A stretch of DNA of 64,000 nt from Metopolophium dirhodum (GCF_019925205.1 NC_083565.1:35554241-35618240), one strand, 5' to 3'; shown: positions 25,504 through 38,600, counted from the first letter of the stretch. Notes: generated from the letters alone by a model not told the origin. Numbers and translations are program-made.

Positions 25504-27894
25504 ATGAATCGTAAGTATTGTTTGTTGTTTGATTGTTGCTGTATTACTATGCCTAGCCTACGTAGTTGGTGGAATATAATATTATATTATTGATTATTTG
25601 GTGATAACAGATATATATATGTATTTTACACAACATAGTATATACAGTCGGCACTCGGCAGGTCTGATGTTAAGTAAATGCTATTAAGTATTTTAGTATT
25701 AATAATATAATATATATTAAATACAATATGGTCATAATATGGACTATGGAGTATATAATACCATAGTTCAATGTAATAATCAAATATGTACGAGTACTTA
25801 ATTGCAATTTAAATATGCGATTCCAGATTTTTATTTCGAAATAAACTGAGTTTATTTGATCAAAATTTGGATAGGTAGGATTTGCGCATGTTCCATGATT
25901 TATTCATATATCTTATATTTTGAAATATTTAATAACAACTTTATTGAGTGTGCCCAATTAAATGTAACTAAAATTTATTTTTTTCAGGTAAAGCAATGAA
26001 AGAAATGTTGGGTAACTGTAGTGTATGTAGTGAAGATAAAGCGTTTGACGATAACCCTTTAGTATACTGTGATGGTCGAAATTGCAATGTAGCTGTACAC
26101 AAAGCTTGCTATGGAATTCGTGTAGTACCAAAAGGATCGTGGTACTGTAATAAGTGTGTGGCTCTTAAAAAAAATCCAAGTGCTAAAGTCATATGTGAAT
26201 TATGTCCATCTAAAGATGGCGCGCTTAAGCCAACAGAAAATGGGAATTGGGCTCATGTTGTATGTGCTTTGTTTATTCCTGAAGTGACTTTTATAGATGT
26301 TCACATAATGGAACCAATAAAGTTAAGCGAAATACCTCCTGATAGGTTTAAAAAGATTTGCTATATTTGTGAAGAAAAGAATAGAGAACCTAAGGTCTCA
26401 GTTTATGGAGCTTGCATGACTTGTAAAAAAGGAGGTTGTAAATTAGGATTCCATGTAACTTGTGCACAAAATGTTGGATTGTTGTGCGAAGAAGCAGGAA
26501 ACCACGGGCGTAATGTTCAGTATGTCGGATATTGTAAACATCATTATTCAAAACTTAAGAAGAATAACAATGTAAAAATAAAGCACATTGCTCCATACCG
26601 ACCTCAGAATGCATCTGAAATATCATTAGATGAATTTACTCATGAAAACATTGACAATGACGGTCAAGCCAAATCAAAAAAAAAATTGACATCATTTAAT
26701 ACTTATGAAGAATCCAAAGACAAACCACAAAGTACTCCTCCAAACCATTCTCAAGCTTCGACTCGTCAATTAAAAGGTAAAATGGAAAGTGTGTCAGTGG
26801 GCAGTATTAAACAGTATCCCAACGATACAGAATCTGAAAAAGAGATTAAGTGTGAAAATATTGATAATTCAATGGAATTTTGTATGGTCAATGATGGATT
26901 ACAGTCTGATGGTTTAAAAATTATTGAAGAACCAAATTTATCTTGTATGGATCCTAATATCCCTCCAATAAACATGACAAATACATGGATTAAAGACCCA
27001 AACATGATGAATGTATCCAACTCAATCACTGCTAAAAATAAAGATGCAAACGACCAAAAGTATTTTGAATCCAGTATTGATGCTCCGCATATGTTGGGAA
27101 ATGCCTTAAATCCAAATTCCACTATGGCTCAACAAATGACTGATACATTAAATGAAGAAATTAAGACACACAAGCAGTTCAATGAAAATAATATACCAAC
27201 AAATCGACCACCGTTGTTAATGGGTCCCCAGTTATATCGACATGTTCAAAAGCCTCCTACTGATGCTCCCCAGTCAAATGCTTCTGGTCCAGAATGGTTT
27301 ACTAATGGGATTGGAAATAGTTCCCAAAGTTTAGAAGATCTACTCGAACGGCAATGGGAACAAGGAGGTTCATTGTTAATGGAACAAGCACAACATTTTG
27401 ACGTAGCATCATTACTATCATGTTTGTATCAGCTGAAAAATGAAAACATAGACTTAGAAAAAGAATTGGCTACATTTACTAGACGCAGAGATCATTTATT
27501 AGCTGTTAATGCTAGACTAGCTATTCCATTGGTTCCGCAAAATATGATGAATCAAGTTGCACCAGCTCCTCCTAATCACGTCGAAACATCATTGCCCCCC
27601 AGGTCTAACTATTTACCGTCCATGGATAATCAGATTCTCCAGCAACATAGGTATCACCAAAATTATGCTATACCTGCTTCCAGACATCCGCAGCAACACC
27701 AACGCTATTCGCCTAATCTTGCAGCTCAGTCACAAGTTATTGTTAGAGGAGGTATTGGACAGGAAACATGGAATCAACATAATAGAAGTCATAACCAAAC
27801 ATCAAATCCAATGTATCAAACAATTCAAGAAACACCAAACATACCAACATCCAGACACCAAATGGGAATGGACAATCTACCCAAGCAGAGCTGA
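25504..27894 (+). CDS. Alh: AF10/AF17 (Alhambra)-like PHD chromatin reader
   Basis: The coding exons are 25504-25510 and 25988-27894 (637 residues). The first holds only seven coding bases: ATG AAT C joins GT AAA GCA across a GT-AG intron, giving MNRKAMKEMLGNCSVC. Residues about 10-205 form the PHD finger / zinc knuckle / extended PHD (PZP) module, with NPLVYCDG, HKACYGI, WAHVVCALFIPEV, ACMTC and GFHVTCAQ. In this family PZP binds histone H3 around unmodified Lys27. A low-complexity linker follows. Residues about 436-518 match the octapeptide motif / leucine zipper (EWFTNGIGNSSQSLEDLLERQ...LLSCLYQLKNEN) that recruits the H3K79 methyltransferase DOT1L. The tail is His/Gln-rich. The protein is much shorter than vertebrate AF10 (about 1030), and almost the whole of it lies in one exon. 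A likely poly(A) signal is AATAAA at 27978. Confidence 0.94.
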
Positions 27895-28900
27895 GACCAT
27901 GCTAAATGTCTGTGTACAGAATGTATATCGACAATGACCGATTATTTGTTAAAGTATTTTCCTTAGTCTTAAGTTGGAATAAATATTTTTAAATTTAACA
28001 ACTCAAATAATTGTGTTCATTGATTTAATTAGTAATTACTATTAAATTTCCAATTATATTATTATGTATTCGTATTAAACTACATGATTGAATTTAAACT
28101 ACAATTTTTTTATTTTAATGATTTTTCTTTTGTATATATTGTACCTAGAGGTGTTTGAATACTAGTATTTTTAAATCAAATCATATCGTAGTTACTAGTT
28201 ACTAATACATAAAATAACGATGTAGCATATGTATAAGACTAATTTCAGTAGTAAAATCGAATCCAAATAGTGAAAATCAACTCAAGTAGTATTTTATGAA
28301 TAAAAATTATAATTATAATAAAAATCAGAATGATTGGTTTCTTTTTCTTACTAAAATGTAAAAATATTAATTTTTTTTTATCGCCATGAAATTCAGATTT
28401 TATTTGAATAATTGAAATTTAATTGTAAAGCTGTATTCTGACAATTTTATGTTAATATACATACTATAAATTATATATTATACACAGTGTTATTTAGAGG
28501 ATTTGGCAATTACTCATTAATTTTTAATTGAAATTGTCAAATCCAGATGCATCCTATACCAGGAGTAGCAAAACTGTTTTCTGGTCAATTGCCAACATTT
28601 TGCAATTAGTTTAAAAAAATTCAGGTGCCAGTGATACATGTTCATAGGTACCTAAAAACAATTTTTTGTGATGGAGGTCTTAATGAAATCAAAATTATTC
28701 TAATATCAGTAGTGTATTCTGATAGTCTTAAATGTTATAATGAAACACAAGCAATTTTGATTTGGAATAATTCAGTGCAAGATAAACATTCACATATTAT
28801 AGAAGTTATTATAAATATTGAGTTTATTTCAAATTAAACCTGACAACATAATTTTTAGAAATTAATTATTTTATTAATTTTTTTTTTTAAACAATGAAAT
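27895..28900. other. 3' flank of AF10-like gene
   Basis: AT-rich, with the probable cleavage signal at 27978-27983. There is no further gene; the 70-codon reading frame at 28625 shows no domain. Confidence 0.5.
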
Positions 28901-28904
28901 AAAA

Positions 28905-30420
28905 TTATTTTAACGTGATGGGTAAATTTGGCCAACGAAAAACTTTTGACATGCGTGTGCCATTGGTATGCTACAACTGTCTTATACCATAAACACATAT
29001 TATATGATGAATCTATTTGAAGATACATACAATTTAATATATTAAAGAAAACTGATATTTTAGATTCTGAGCGAAGCGATGAATGTTGATTTTACAATGT
29101 GTTTTTTTATTTTAATTTAATTTTTATTTTTGTGTGTAATCACCTTTTATGACAGTAAAAGTGCTTGGATTTTCTTCAACAGTAACTTTTCTGATAGGAA
29201 AGTGAATCTAGTTGGTACTTTGGGGATCAAAATTTCCCAGTAGTTTTCAAAAGCGACATGAAAAACAAAAGAAAAATTCAGGAAACACGGGAATTTTTAC
29301 CCAAAATCTGTTTTCGAGAAAACCAATTTTGGTTTTTGGTGCAACTCTAAAATAAATAAACGTATATACATGAAATTTTCACTGGTTGTTTATAATTGCA
29401 TTTTCTATACACGATAAGATTTTAAAAATATTTTGATTTGTTTTGAACTGTTTAGGAACATTTTCAGTTTCCAAATTTATTAGTATTTTTTCTATGGATG
29501 TCAATAAAACTTTATTTGTTGGGTAAAAAAGCTTGAAAATTTAATATAAGGCTCCTACTATATTGTTTCAAAGGCAGATAAAAAAAATTAAAAATCCTTA
29601 GTCACAGTTTTTATTTATAAGCATTTAAAGTTCAAATTTTGACAAAATACTGAAAAATCACGAAAATTAGCAAATTATTTTGAGTTGAGAATTCATAAAA
29701 ATTTTTCTTTTTAAATCTAAGATTTGAAAATGTAATATAAGATTACTCATAAGTTTGTCTACCTTTATCAAAAAAAAATATCTACAAGAAACTTAAATTA
29801 AATTTTTATGAGCGTCTGAAATTTATATTTTTACAACATTTGATATTCACTTAATTTCTCATGTAACAATTTTCTTATTTTATTGTAATGGAAAAACGAA
29901 TGACTGTAGATACTTGAAAATTTCACTGAATGTTTATATTAGCATTTTCTATACACCATAAAATTTTGAAAATATTTTGACTTTTTTTGAGCGGTTTACG
30001 GACATTGTCAGTTTTCAATTTTTTTAGTTTTTTTTTCTATAAATATCAATAAAATTTTATTTGTTGTGTAAAAAAGCGTGAAAATTTAATGTAAGGCTCC
30101 CGATGTAATGTTACAATTGCAGTTGAAAAATATTAAAAATACATATTATGCACAATTTCTTTTTATAAGCATTTAAAGTTCAAATTTTGACAACATTTAT
30201 CAAATTTATAATTTATAAATTATTTTGTAGTTAAAAATATATAAAATGTTTAACTTTTATGGCTAAGGATTGAAAATTTAAAACAAGGCTCCACGTAAAT
30301 AGGTTATAGATAAATTACTTTATTCACAATAATATCATCAAATATACTTGGTAAAATCATAGGCTGACTGACCGTTTTCGCTCAGAATCGTTTTTCTTAT
30401 ACAAGCTGGCATAAATGCAT
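28905..30420. repeat. Large dispersed repeat with internal modules
   Basis: Copy of the main repeat family of the window. It begins near ATTCTGAGCGAAGCGATGAATG (29065) and ends in the inverted form, CGCTCAGAATCGTTTTTCTT (30380-30400). Inside, a module of about 560 bp occurs twice (29481 and 30042). Both share TCAATAAAACTTTATTTGTTG, AAAAAAGC.TGAAAATTTAAT, then GCATTTAAAGTTCAAATTTT. No reading frame survives. Related copies are at 40.7-42.0, 45.2-47.7, 48.2-49.5, 50.5-51.2, 54.65-54.93 and 60.8-61.9 kb. Confidence 0.7.
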
Positions 30421-31459
30421 GGCTAAATAGTAAATATGCAATTATATGTTAGACATTATGAAATGTGATTTTTTTTTAAATATCCTATCAGAAACAAAAT
30501 AATATTTAAATAGTTAAACATTTAATACTTTAAAAACCAAGATGCAATATTTTATAATCTTCATTTTCTCATATTTTAGATGGTTTAAAATACAATGTCT
30601 AAAACTCTCAGAAAACTTAAAAAAATGAATCAAAATAAAAAAATAAAATCATCTGTAAACATAATTAGTTATAAAAAAAAAAAATTGTAAAATTGAGTTA
30701 CTGCCAGACTGCCTTATTCGTTGCGCACATCGAAGTAACAACATAGTATGCCGAAATGCAGGTGTATGTGATTTATTGTTGTTCATATAATATTATCTAT
30801 ACGTGCTACGATCTCATAAAGTATTGCAAGAATGACAATGTCCTTGTAAGAGTCCCTGTCAATGATTTTTTTCTCTTTTAAATGTTTCATAAGCTCATAA
30901 CAAAATGGTTTGAAAAAGGTAGCTAGTGGATATCATTTTTCTGCACAATAGTTGTGGATTGAGTCAATTCAAAAGACAGATTTTAAATTTGAATACAGTG
31001 ATACAACAATTGAATAAAAGAAATGGTTCTGAGCGGAGACTGGGTGCCAAGGATATTTTATATTATGTTATTAGGTTTTTATTTATGCAAGAAACATTGC
31101 ATTTGCATACCAATTATCAAACATTTAACAGTGGTGTTTTGCTTACAACTATGAACTTCTTATGAAGAACCTTTTAAAAAAATTTCCAGCCTCACCTATG
31201 AACATTTTAAACTACAAAATAATTTACAAATTTTTGTGATATTGACATTTTTTGAACACTTATAAAAAAAAGTGCCAATATATCTTTAATATTTGTAAAT
31301 AGGTATAATTTCAACTAATGAGGAACCTTGTAAATTATTGAGATTTTTGAGAAACGAACAAATTTTCATTAAATAGAAGAAACCCTAAAATAAATATAAG
31401 CATGGACGGTCAAATGTTTTGGTAATTAAGGTTACCTAATAATTATTTTAAAAATAATA
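30421..31459. other. Intergenic, no gene seen
   Basis: AT-rich sequence. The segment 31010-31060 contains a degraded GTTCTGAGCGGAGACTGGGT end module. The 79-codon plus reading frame at 30926 overlaps it and is not credible as a gene. Confidence 0.5.
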
Positions 31460-31895
31460 TTAAGAGGACATCGCACCCGTATGTGTTGTCTCCGTCTTAC
31501 AAGTGCATAACATAGCAAATTTTATGCTCAGCAAAACATGTATAGCTCTGTTAAATTAAAAATTAGAGTAAATTGACCACCACTTCTAAAATTTAATGGT
31601 AAGATTATTATCTAGGCAACCTCATGGGCTGTTCATTATATTTTAATTTTTAAGCAAGTTATGAGTACTTTAAGATGTTACAATTCTAAAATACTCATAA
31701 CTCCCTTTAAAATTAAAATATAATAAAAAGCCCATGAGGTTGCCTGGATAATAATCTTACCTTTAGATTTTATAAGAGGTAATTCACTGTAATTTTTAAA
31801 CTGACAAAGCTACATGTGTTCTGCTGAGCGTAGAATTTGCTATGTTACGCACTGGTAAGACGGAGACAATATATGCGGGTATCACATCCTCTTAA
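31460..31895. mobile_element. Intact TTAA-flanked MITE (subfamily A)
   Basis: Best-preserved copy of its family: TTAAGAGGACATCGCACCCG at the left and CGGGTATCACATCCTCTTAA at the right, 436 bp including the TTAA words. The arms pair through TGTTGTCTCCGTCTTACAAG, GCATAACATAGCAAATT and AATTAGAGTAAATTGACC. They also pair over GGTAAGATTATTATCTAGGC, leaving a small central loop. TTAA duplication and terminal repeats suggest mobilisation by a piggyBac-type transposase. Confidence 0.8.
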
Positions 31896-32672
31896 AATTT
31901 TAATAAATTTCCATTCTTTATTTTTGTTTTTCCCAATTATTTTAAAAAGTACTGACAGTTTTCAATATTGACCTCCTTAGAGTACAAACTAGATCACATT
32001 TTCTATGAAAAAAACTTCACCAAAATTAATGATCAGAGCATTTTTTCTCCTAGAAAAAGGCAGTGACTTCAGACACAAAAAACAACACATAATTGTAAAA
32101 TCAATACATTAATTACTACGTTTAGAATCTAAAAGTAAGTTAGGTTAGTACAAATAGGCATTTACACATTGACTGCCATGTGACATGGTCTTCTATACCA
32201 CTTTACTTGACATATAACAATATTTGATTAATTTTTAATACGTTTAAGCAACTAATATAATATCATATGATGCAAAATGTTCTCAGCTCAAAGCATGTCA
32301 GTCAATGTGTTAACTGTGCAAAAACAAAATGATTAGTTCTTAACCAAAAAGTCTATAATCTGACTACCTTTAGAAGAATACTATTTTTAATTTTAAAACA
32401 ATTTCACACAATTACACAAAAATTTCTGTTTTATTATTAAAAGTTCAACTGTAAAATATTAAAAATTACATGTATTTTAAAAAAATGTACAAATCTCAAT
32501 TAAATTCAGCATATTACATTTAACTGACAATTTAATAAATAATTAACTATAAAATAAAATATCTTCTTTAATCTACTTCATAATATAGTATATTAATAAT
32601 AATAATAAAATATATAAAAAACACCTATAAAATCAATTTATATTTATTGGCGGTAAATAGAGGCATACTAAA
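31896..32672. other. 3' flank of CENP-T-like gene
   Basis: No gene. On the minus strand an AATAAA lies at 32648-32643, about 25 bases after the stop codon of the giant gene, and is a good candidate for its poly(A) signal. Confidence 0.5.
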
Positions 32673-35600
32673 TTAAGCTTCATTAAGGTGTTCCATAATA
32701 TAAATTAAGAATTCTTCATCATCCATGAGAGGAATATAATATTTTTGTGGATCAAATTTTACTGCTGATGTCTCAAAGTTCCACCCAGGAACTAACTTAT
32801 TATAATATTCCATTGGAATGTAATCAGTCAAAAATCCTAAGTAATCAAATGTATCTTTGATGATGTGATATCTCGCCATGTGGTATCTCAACATATCTGT
32901 ACACAACTGCAAATTTACTTGATCTTTAAGCATTTGCTTTAATAACTGTGCTAAATATTTGACAAACTTTTCTGCATACTTTACCGCATATATATTATAA
33001 TTTGGTTGCAGTTTAATAATTAAGAATTTGTAAAGTCGTTTGGTAATCCATGATTCTTTCTTATACAGAGACTTAAACTTTTGTTTTACGTTTTCTTCAA
33101 CTTGTGATTGATCAAATATAATTTCTGAGGGAGATTGTGTGAGCGATGAAGTTGACTCTGAGGTTTTTTGTCCACCAAACACTACAGTCAGAATTGAAGG
33201 ACTGCGATTACATGAACGTGAACGTGTTACTAATGATCTTGTCAATGGTCCATCATTATGATCATCGAGTTCAAAAGCGCCTGGATGAGTAGATTTTTGT
33301 TTATTTGTTGACATGATTTTAATTGTATTAACTATATTTTCTGCAATAGATAATTTATTTCTCTTAGGCGTTTGAAATGTATTCATATTTACATTCTGGA
33401 TGATTGATATGTTTGTGGACTCATCAGGTAATGTTGTCCAAAATAATGAATTATCAGAATTATTATCAAAAGTTTCATTATTAAAATTAGCCATGTGGTT
33501 TGAAGTTCTAGTAGAACCAATAGATAAATTATTTACATCATTTTCTGACGTCAATGATTTAGTTGGTAAAGATTTATTTTTATTAATATGCAGAGAAGAT
33601 CTTAGTACTCTAGTTTTAGACGGTCTATTTTCTACCAATGGGCCATCAGTAATATTTGACATTAATTGTTCGATATCATCATAAGATTTGTTTTTTTGTT
33701 TGGACGATGAAGCATACATTTTACTAATATTATTTGTATCATCTTCTTGTATCAATTCATTAGTGGACGTTTTAGTAGAAATATTTGGTGAAGAATTTAA
33801 TTGATTTATTGACAATATCTTTTGTTCTAAAGGTCCAGTAGTAGTATTTTTAATTGTTAAACCATCACTATTAGATAATCCATCAATAATAATTGAAGTT
33901 ATAGGTTCCACATTACCCAAACAATTGCTTTTTCGTTTTGATGATCGAGTAGACATTCTACTAACATTGTTTATAACATCTCCAAGTGCATTAACGGATA
34001 TCTTTCCGCTGTTAATCAATGAAGAATGTTTTGAAATTGATCCATTTATTGAAACTACATTTTGTTTTAATGATTCAGTAGTGGTATTCAAAGTTGTTAA
34101 ATTTTCAATATTTAAAGTAGGACTTGTAGATTGAGTTTTTGGAGATTCATTACTTTCTAATAATCCCATAGAGGCAGCGTTTAACAATGGTAAACTGTCA
34201 TGGTTAGAAATAACACTTGTTAAATGTTTAGATTGATTTTTTGACGACCTACTACCTACTGAAATTTCTGTAGTAACATTTAACGATGTTACACTGTCAC
34301 TGTTTGAAATAACACTTGTTGAATGTTTAGATGTCAATAATGATGATTTATTTCTAGACGAACTACGTCTTCCTGAAAATCCAGTAGTAGAATTTGTTGA
34401 TTTTAAACTTTCATTATACGAATCAGGACTTATTGAACGCTTTGATTGTGTTTTCTGAGATTCATTACTTTTTAATGATTCCATAGAGGTATTCAACAAT
34501 GTTAAATTATCTTTGTTTGAAACAACACTTGTTGAATGTTTAGATCGATTGCTCGACGATCTACCACCTACTGATATTTCTTTACTGTCATTTAAAGACG
34601 TTACACTGTCATTTTTTGAAATAGTACTTGTTGAATGCTTAGATGATGTTGATGATGATTTATTTCTTGACGAACTACGTCTTCCTGAAGATCCAGTAGA
34701 AGAATTTGTTGATTTTAAACTTTCATTACATGAAGTGGGACTTATAGAACGCTTAGATTGTGTTTTCTGAGATTCATGACTTTTTAATGATTCCATAGAG
34801 GTATTCAACAATGTTAGATTATCATTGTTGGAAATAACACTTGTTGAATGTTTAGATCGATTTCTCAACGATCTACCACCTACTGATATTTCTTTACTGT
34901 CATTTAAAGACGTTACACTGTCATTTTTTGAAATAGTACTTGTTGAATGCTTAGATGATGTTGATGATGATTTGTTTCTAGACGAACTACGTCTTCCTGA
35001 AGATCCAGTAGTAGAATTTGTTGATTTTAAACTTTCATTATACGAAATAGGACTTATAGACCGTTTTGATTGTGTTTTCTGAGATTCATTACTTTTTAAT
35101 GATTCCATAGAGGTATTCAACATTGTTAAATTATCATTGTTGGAAATAACACTAGTTAAATGTTTAGATTGATTTCTTGATGATCTACCACTCACTGATA
35201 TTTCATTACTGTCATTTAACGACATTACATCGTCATTATTTGAAATAACACTTGTTGAATGCTTAGATGATGTTGATGATGATTTATTTCTAGACGAACT
35301 ACGTCTTCCTGAAGATCCAGTAGTAGAATTTGATGATTTTAAACTTTCATTAAACGAATCACGACTTATTGAACTCTTTGATTGTGTTTTCTGAGATTCA
35401 TTACTTTTTAATGATTCCATAGTGGTATTTAACAATGTTAAATTATCATTTTGGGACATAACACTTGTTGAATGTTTAGATTGATTTCTCGACGATCTAC
35501 CACCTAATGATATTTCTGTAGTGGTATTTAATGAAGTTAAACTGTCATGGTTTGAAATAACACTTGTTGAATGTTCTGATGATGATGAATTATTTGTAGA

Positions 35601-38600
35601 CGAACTACATCTTTCTGAATATTCAGTGGTTGAATTTGTTAATGTTAAACCTTCATTATATGAATCAGAACTTATTGAACGCTTTGATTGGGTTTTCTGA
35701 GTTTCATTACTTTTTAATGAGTCCATAGTGGTATTTAACAATGTTAAATTATCATTTTTGGACATAACACTTGTTGAATGTTTAGATTGATTTCTTGACG
35801 ATCTACCACCTAATGATATTTCTGTAGTGGCATTTAATGAAGTTAAACTGTCATGGTTTGAAATAACACTTGTTGAATGTTCAGATGATGTTGATTTATT
35901 TCTAGATGAACTACATTTTCCTGAAAATCCAGTTGTTGAATTTGTTAATGTTAAATCTTCATTATTTGAAGTAGAGCTTATTAAATGCTTAGATTGATCA
36001 TTCTGTGATCTGTCTAATGATTCCATAGTTGAATTTAATGTGTCATTATTTGAAGTAGAACTATTTGATTGTTTAGATGTCAATAACCTTGATTGAGTTC
36101 TCGATGAACTGCAGCTTCCCAATAATCCAGTAGTAGAATTTAACAAAGTTAAACCTTCATTACTTGAAGTAGAACTCATTGAATGTTTTGATTGATTTTT
36201 TTGAAATTCATTACTTTCTAATGATTTAGTAGTGGTATTTGACAGTAAAAAATCTTCATTATTTGAATTAGAACTAATTGAATGCTTTGATTGAAGTTGT
36301 TCTTGATTTAATGTATTGGTTAGTAATGGATCATCAAGTGGTGGTATTTCTCGAATAATAGAAAAGTGTGGATGTGACTTTAAGTTCAAATTACTAATAT
36401 TAGCAGATTTAAGAAAAATATTAGATTCTTCTCCGGAGTTTTTGCTAAAATCAGTATTTAATGAAATGTTGTGTTGCTTTACTCCATCAAAGCTTGGACT
36501 GTGTTCTTGTAAGCTCAGACTATGGCGACCAAATTTATTAGTAAAATTAAATTTTAGTGGACGTAAATTAAAGCTTTTAGATCTGTTGTTTTGAAGTGAA
36601 ACAGGAGTTTCAGACATATTTTTATCATGTTCAACAATAGCATCCAAAAGAGTAGTATTGTTATTCATAGGTATATCATAGGTGTAATTTGAATTAGAAA
36701 CGTCTGTTGTACCAAAAACTGGAGTATTATCATTTGATACTGACGTCTCAGTCAAAGATACCTTCTTGTTATTTAATGTGATATCAGATGTCATGCTTGA
36801 ATCATTAATAATATTGTCGAATACAGAATGAGTTACATCAATTGTTTTTCGGCTGAACTTGTGTGTTAAGACTTCTGGTTTGGATACATCCATGACATTG
36901 TTAGAACTATCATTTACAACTATAGACAAATTTGAAGGTATTTTTAAATCAGTGTTTTGTTTTACTTTAGGTATATTAGCATCACCAGCAATAGAAACGT
37001 CAATTGTAGAAGTATTAATATTTGTAGGGATATCATATGTATGGTTTAAATTAGACATATCAATTTTATTAAGCACTGGCTTATTAACATTTGACACTAG
37101 CGGCTCATTCGAGAATGTATGATTATGATTTAACGTAATATCAGATAAAATGCTTGAATTATTAATAATATTGTCAAATACAGAATCAGCTACATCAATT
37201 GTTTTTCGGCTGAACTTGTGTGTTAAGACTTCTGGTTTGGATACATCAATGATATTGTTAGAACTATCATTTACAACTATAGACAAATTTGAAGGTTTTT
37301 TTGAATCAGTATTTTGTTTTACTTTAGGTATATTAGCTTCACCAGCAATAATAACATCAATTTTAGGAGTATTAATGTTTGTAGGTATATCATAGGTATA
37401 GTTTAAATGTGACATGTTCATTTTACTGTTATTAATATTTGACACTGAGGTCTCATTCAAAGATGTTTTCATGTTATTTAATCCAATATTAGATGTCATG
37501 CTTGAATCATCAATAATGTTGTCAAATGCAGAATCAGGTACACAAATTGATTTTTTGCTGAATTTTTGTGCTAAGACTTCTGTTTTGGATGTATCCATGA
37601 TATTGTTAGAGTTATCATTTACAAGAATAGATAAGTTTGATGGTTTTTTAAAAACAGCATTTTGTTTTACTTTAGGTATATCAGCATCACCAACAATTGA
37701 AGCATTGACTGAAGTAGAATTAGTATTATTAGGTATATCATAGGTATGATTTAAATTAGACAAGTCCATTTTACTAAAAACTGATGTGTTGTTAACATTT
37801 GATAATGCAGTCTCATTCAAGGATGTTTTCTTATTGTTTAATGTAATATCAGATATAATGCTTGAATTATTGATAATATTTTCAAAAACAGAATCAGCTA
37901 CACCAATTGTTTTTAGGCTGAATTTGTGGGTAAAGACTTCTGTTTTTGATGCATTCTTCATATTGTTGGAATTATCATTTACAACAAGAGAGCAATTTGA
38001 TGCATTTTCTTTTCTTTTAGATATATTAGTTTCATTAGCAATTGAATCACTGTCTGAGGCAGACAAGTTATAATCTGGTATTTCAAATTGATCCTTTTTT
38101 TTCCTGGAAAAACTGAATTTTGGAGACTTTGTCATGCTGACTTCCATACTATTTGATCCACTGTAATTGGAATTATTAATTTCAATAAAATCTTCATCAT
38201 TTGGTGGTATCAATCTTTTACGCTTTTGAAAACGATTTAAACAAATACTACTCTGAGTTATCTCCATTTGACTATCATCATCTAAAATATTCTCAAAACA
38301 ACGACTAACGTTTTGGGAAAGTGGTTTGTGTTTTTTTTGAAATGCTGTGGTTTTACATTCTGAATAATATTTTGTGTCATTGAATTTTGATATATTTACA
38401 ACAGTAGAAGAAGATTCAATAACCATAAAATCTTCTTTGTCTTTAAGAGTATCTGAAGGATTAGCACAACACTCTTTTAATGTCTCAATATTATTATAGG
38501 AATTACTTGAAGTTGTGTCTGATGAATTTAATGCAGATACTGTCGCTGACCATTCTGCATTAATAGTTTGTTCCCCAGCATCTCGTAAAACTTGTTGGTC

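Noticed and set aside
24516..25507. Several short reading frames in the KCMF1/AF10 spacer
   Set aside because: The region is GC-richer promoter and leader sequence; the frames overlap on both strands, lack domains and do not splice into either gene, except the true start at 25504.
33400..38073. Many 70-110 codon plus-strand reading frames opposite the giant gene
   Set aside because: They repeat with the same period as the minus-strand coding repeats and are antisense shadows.
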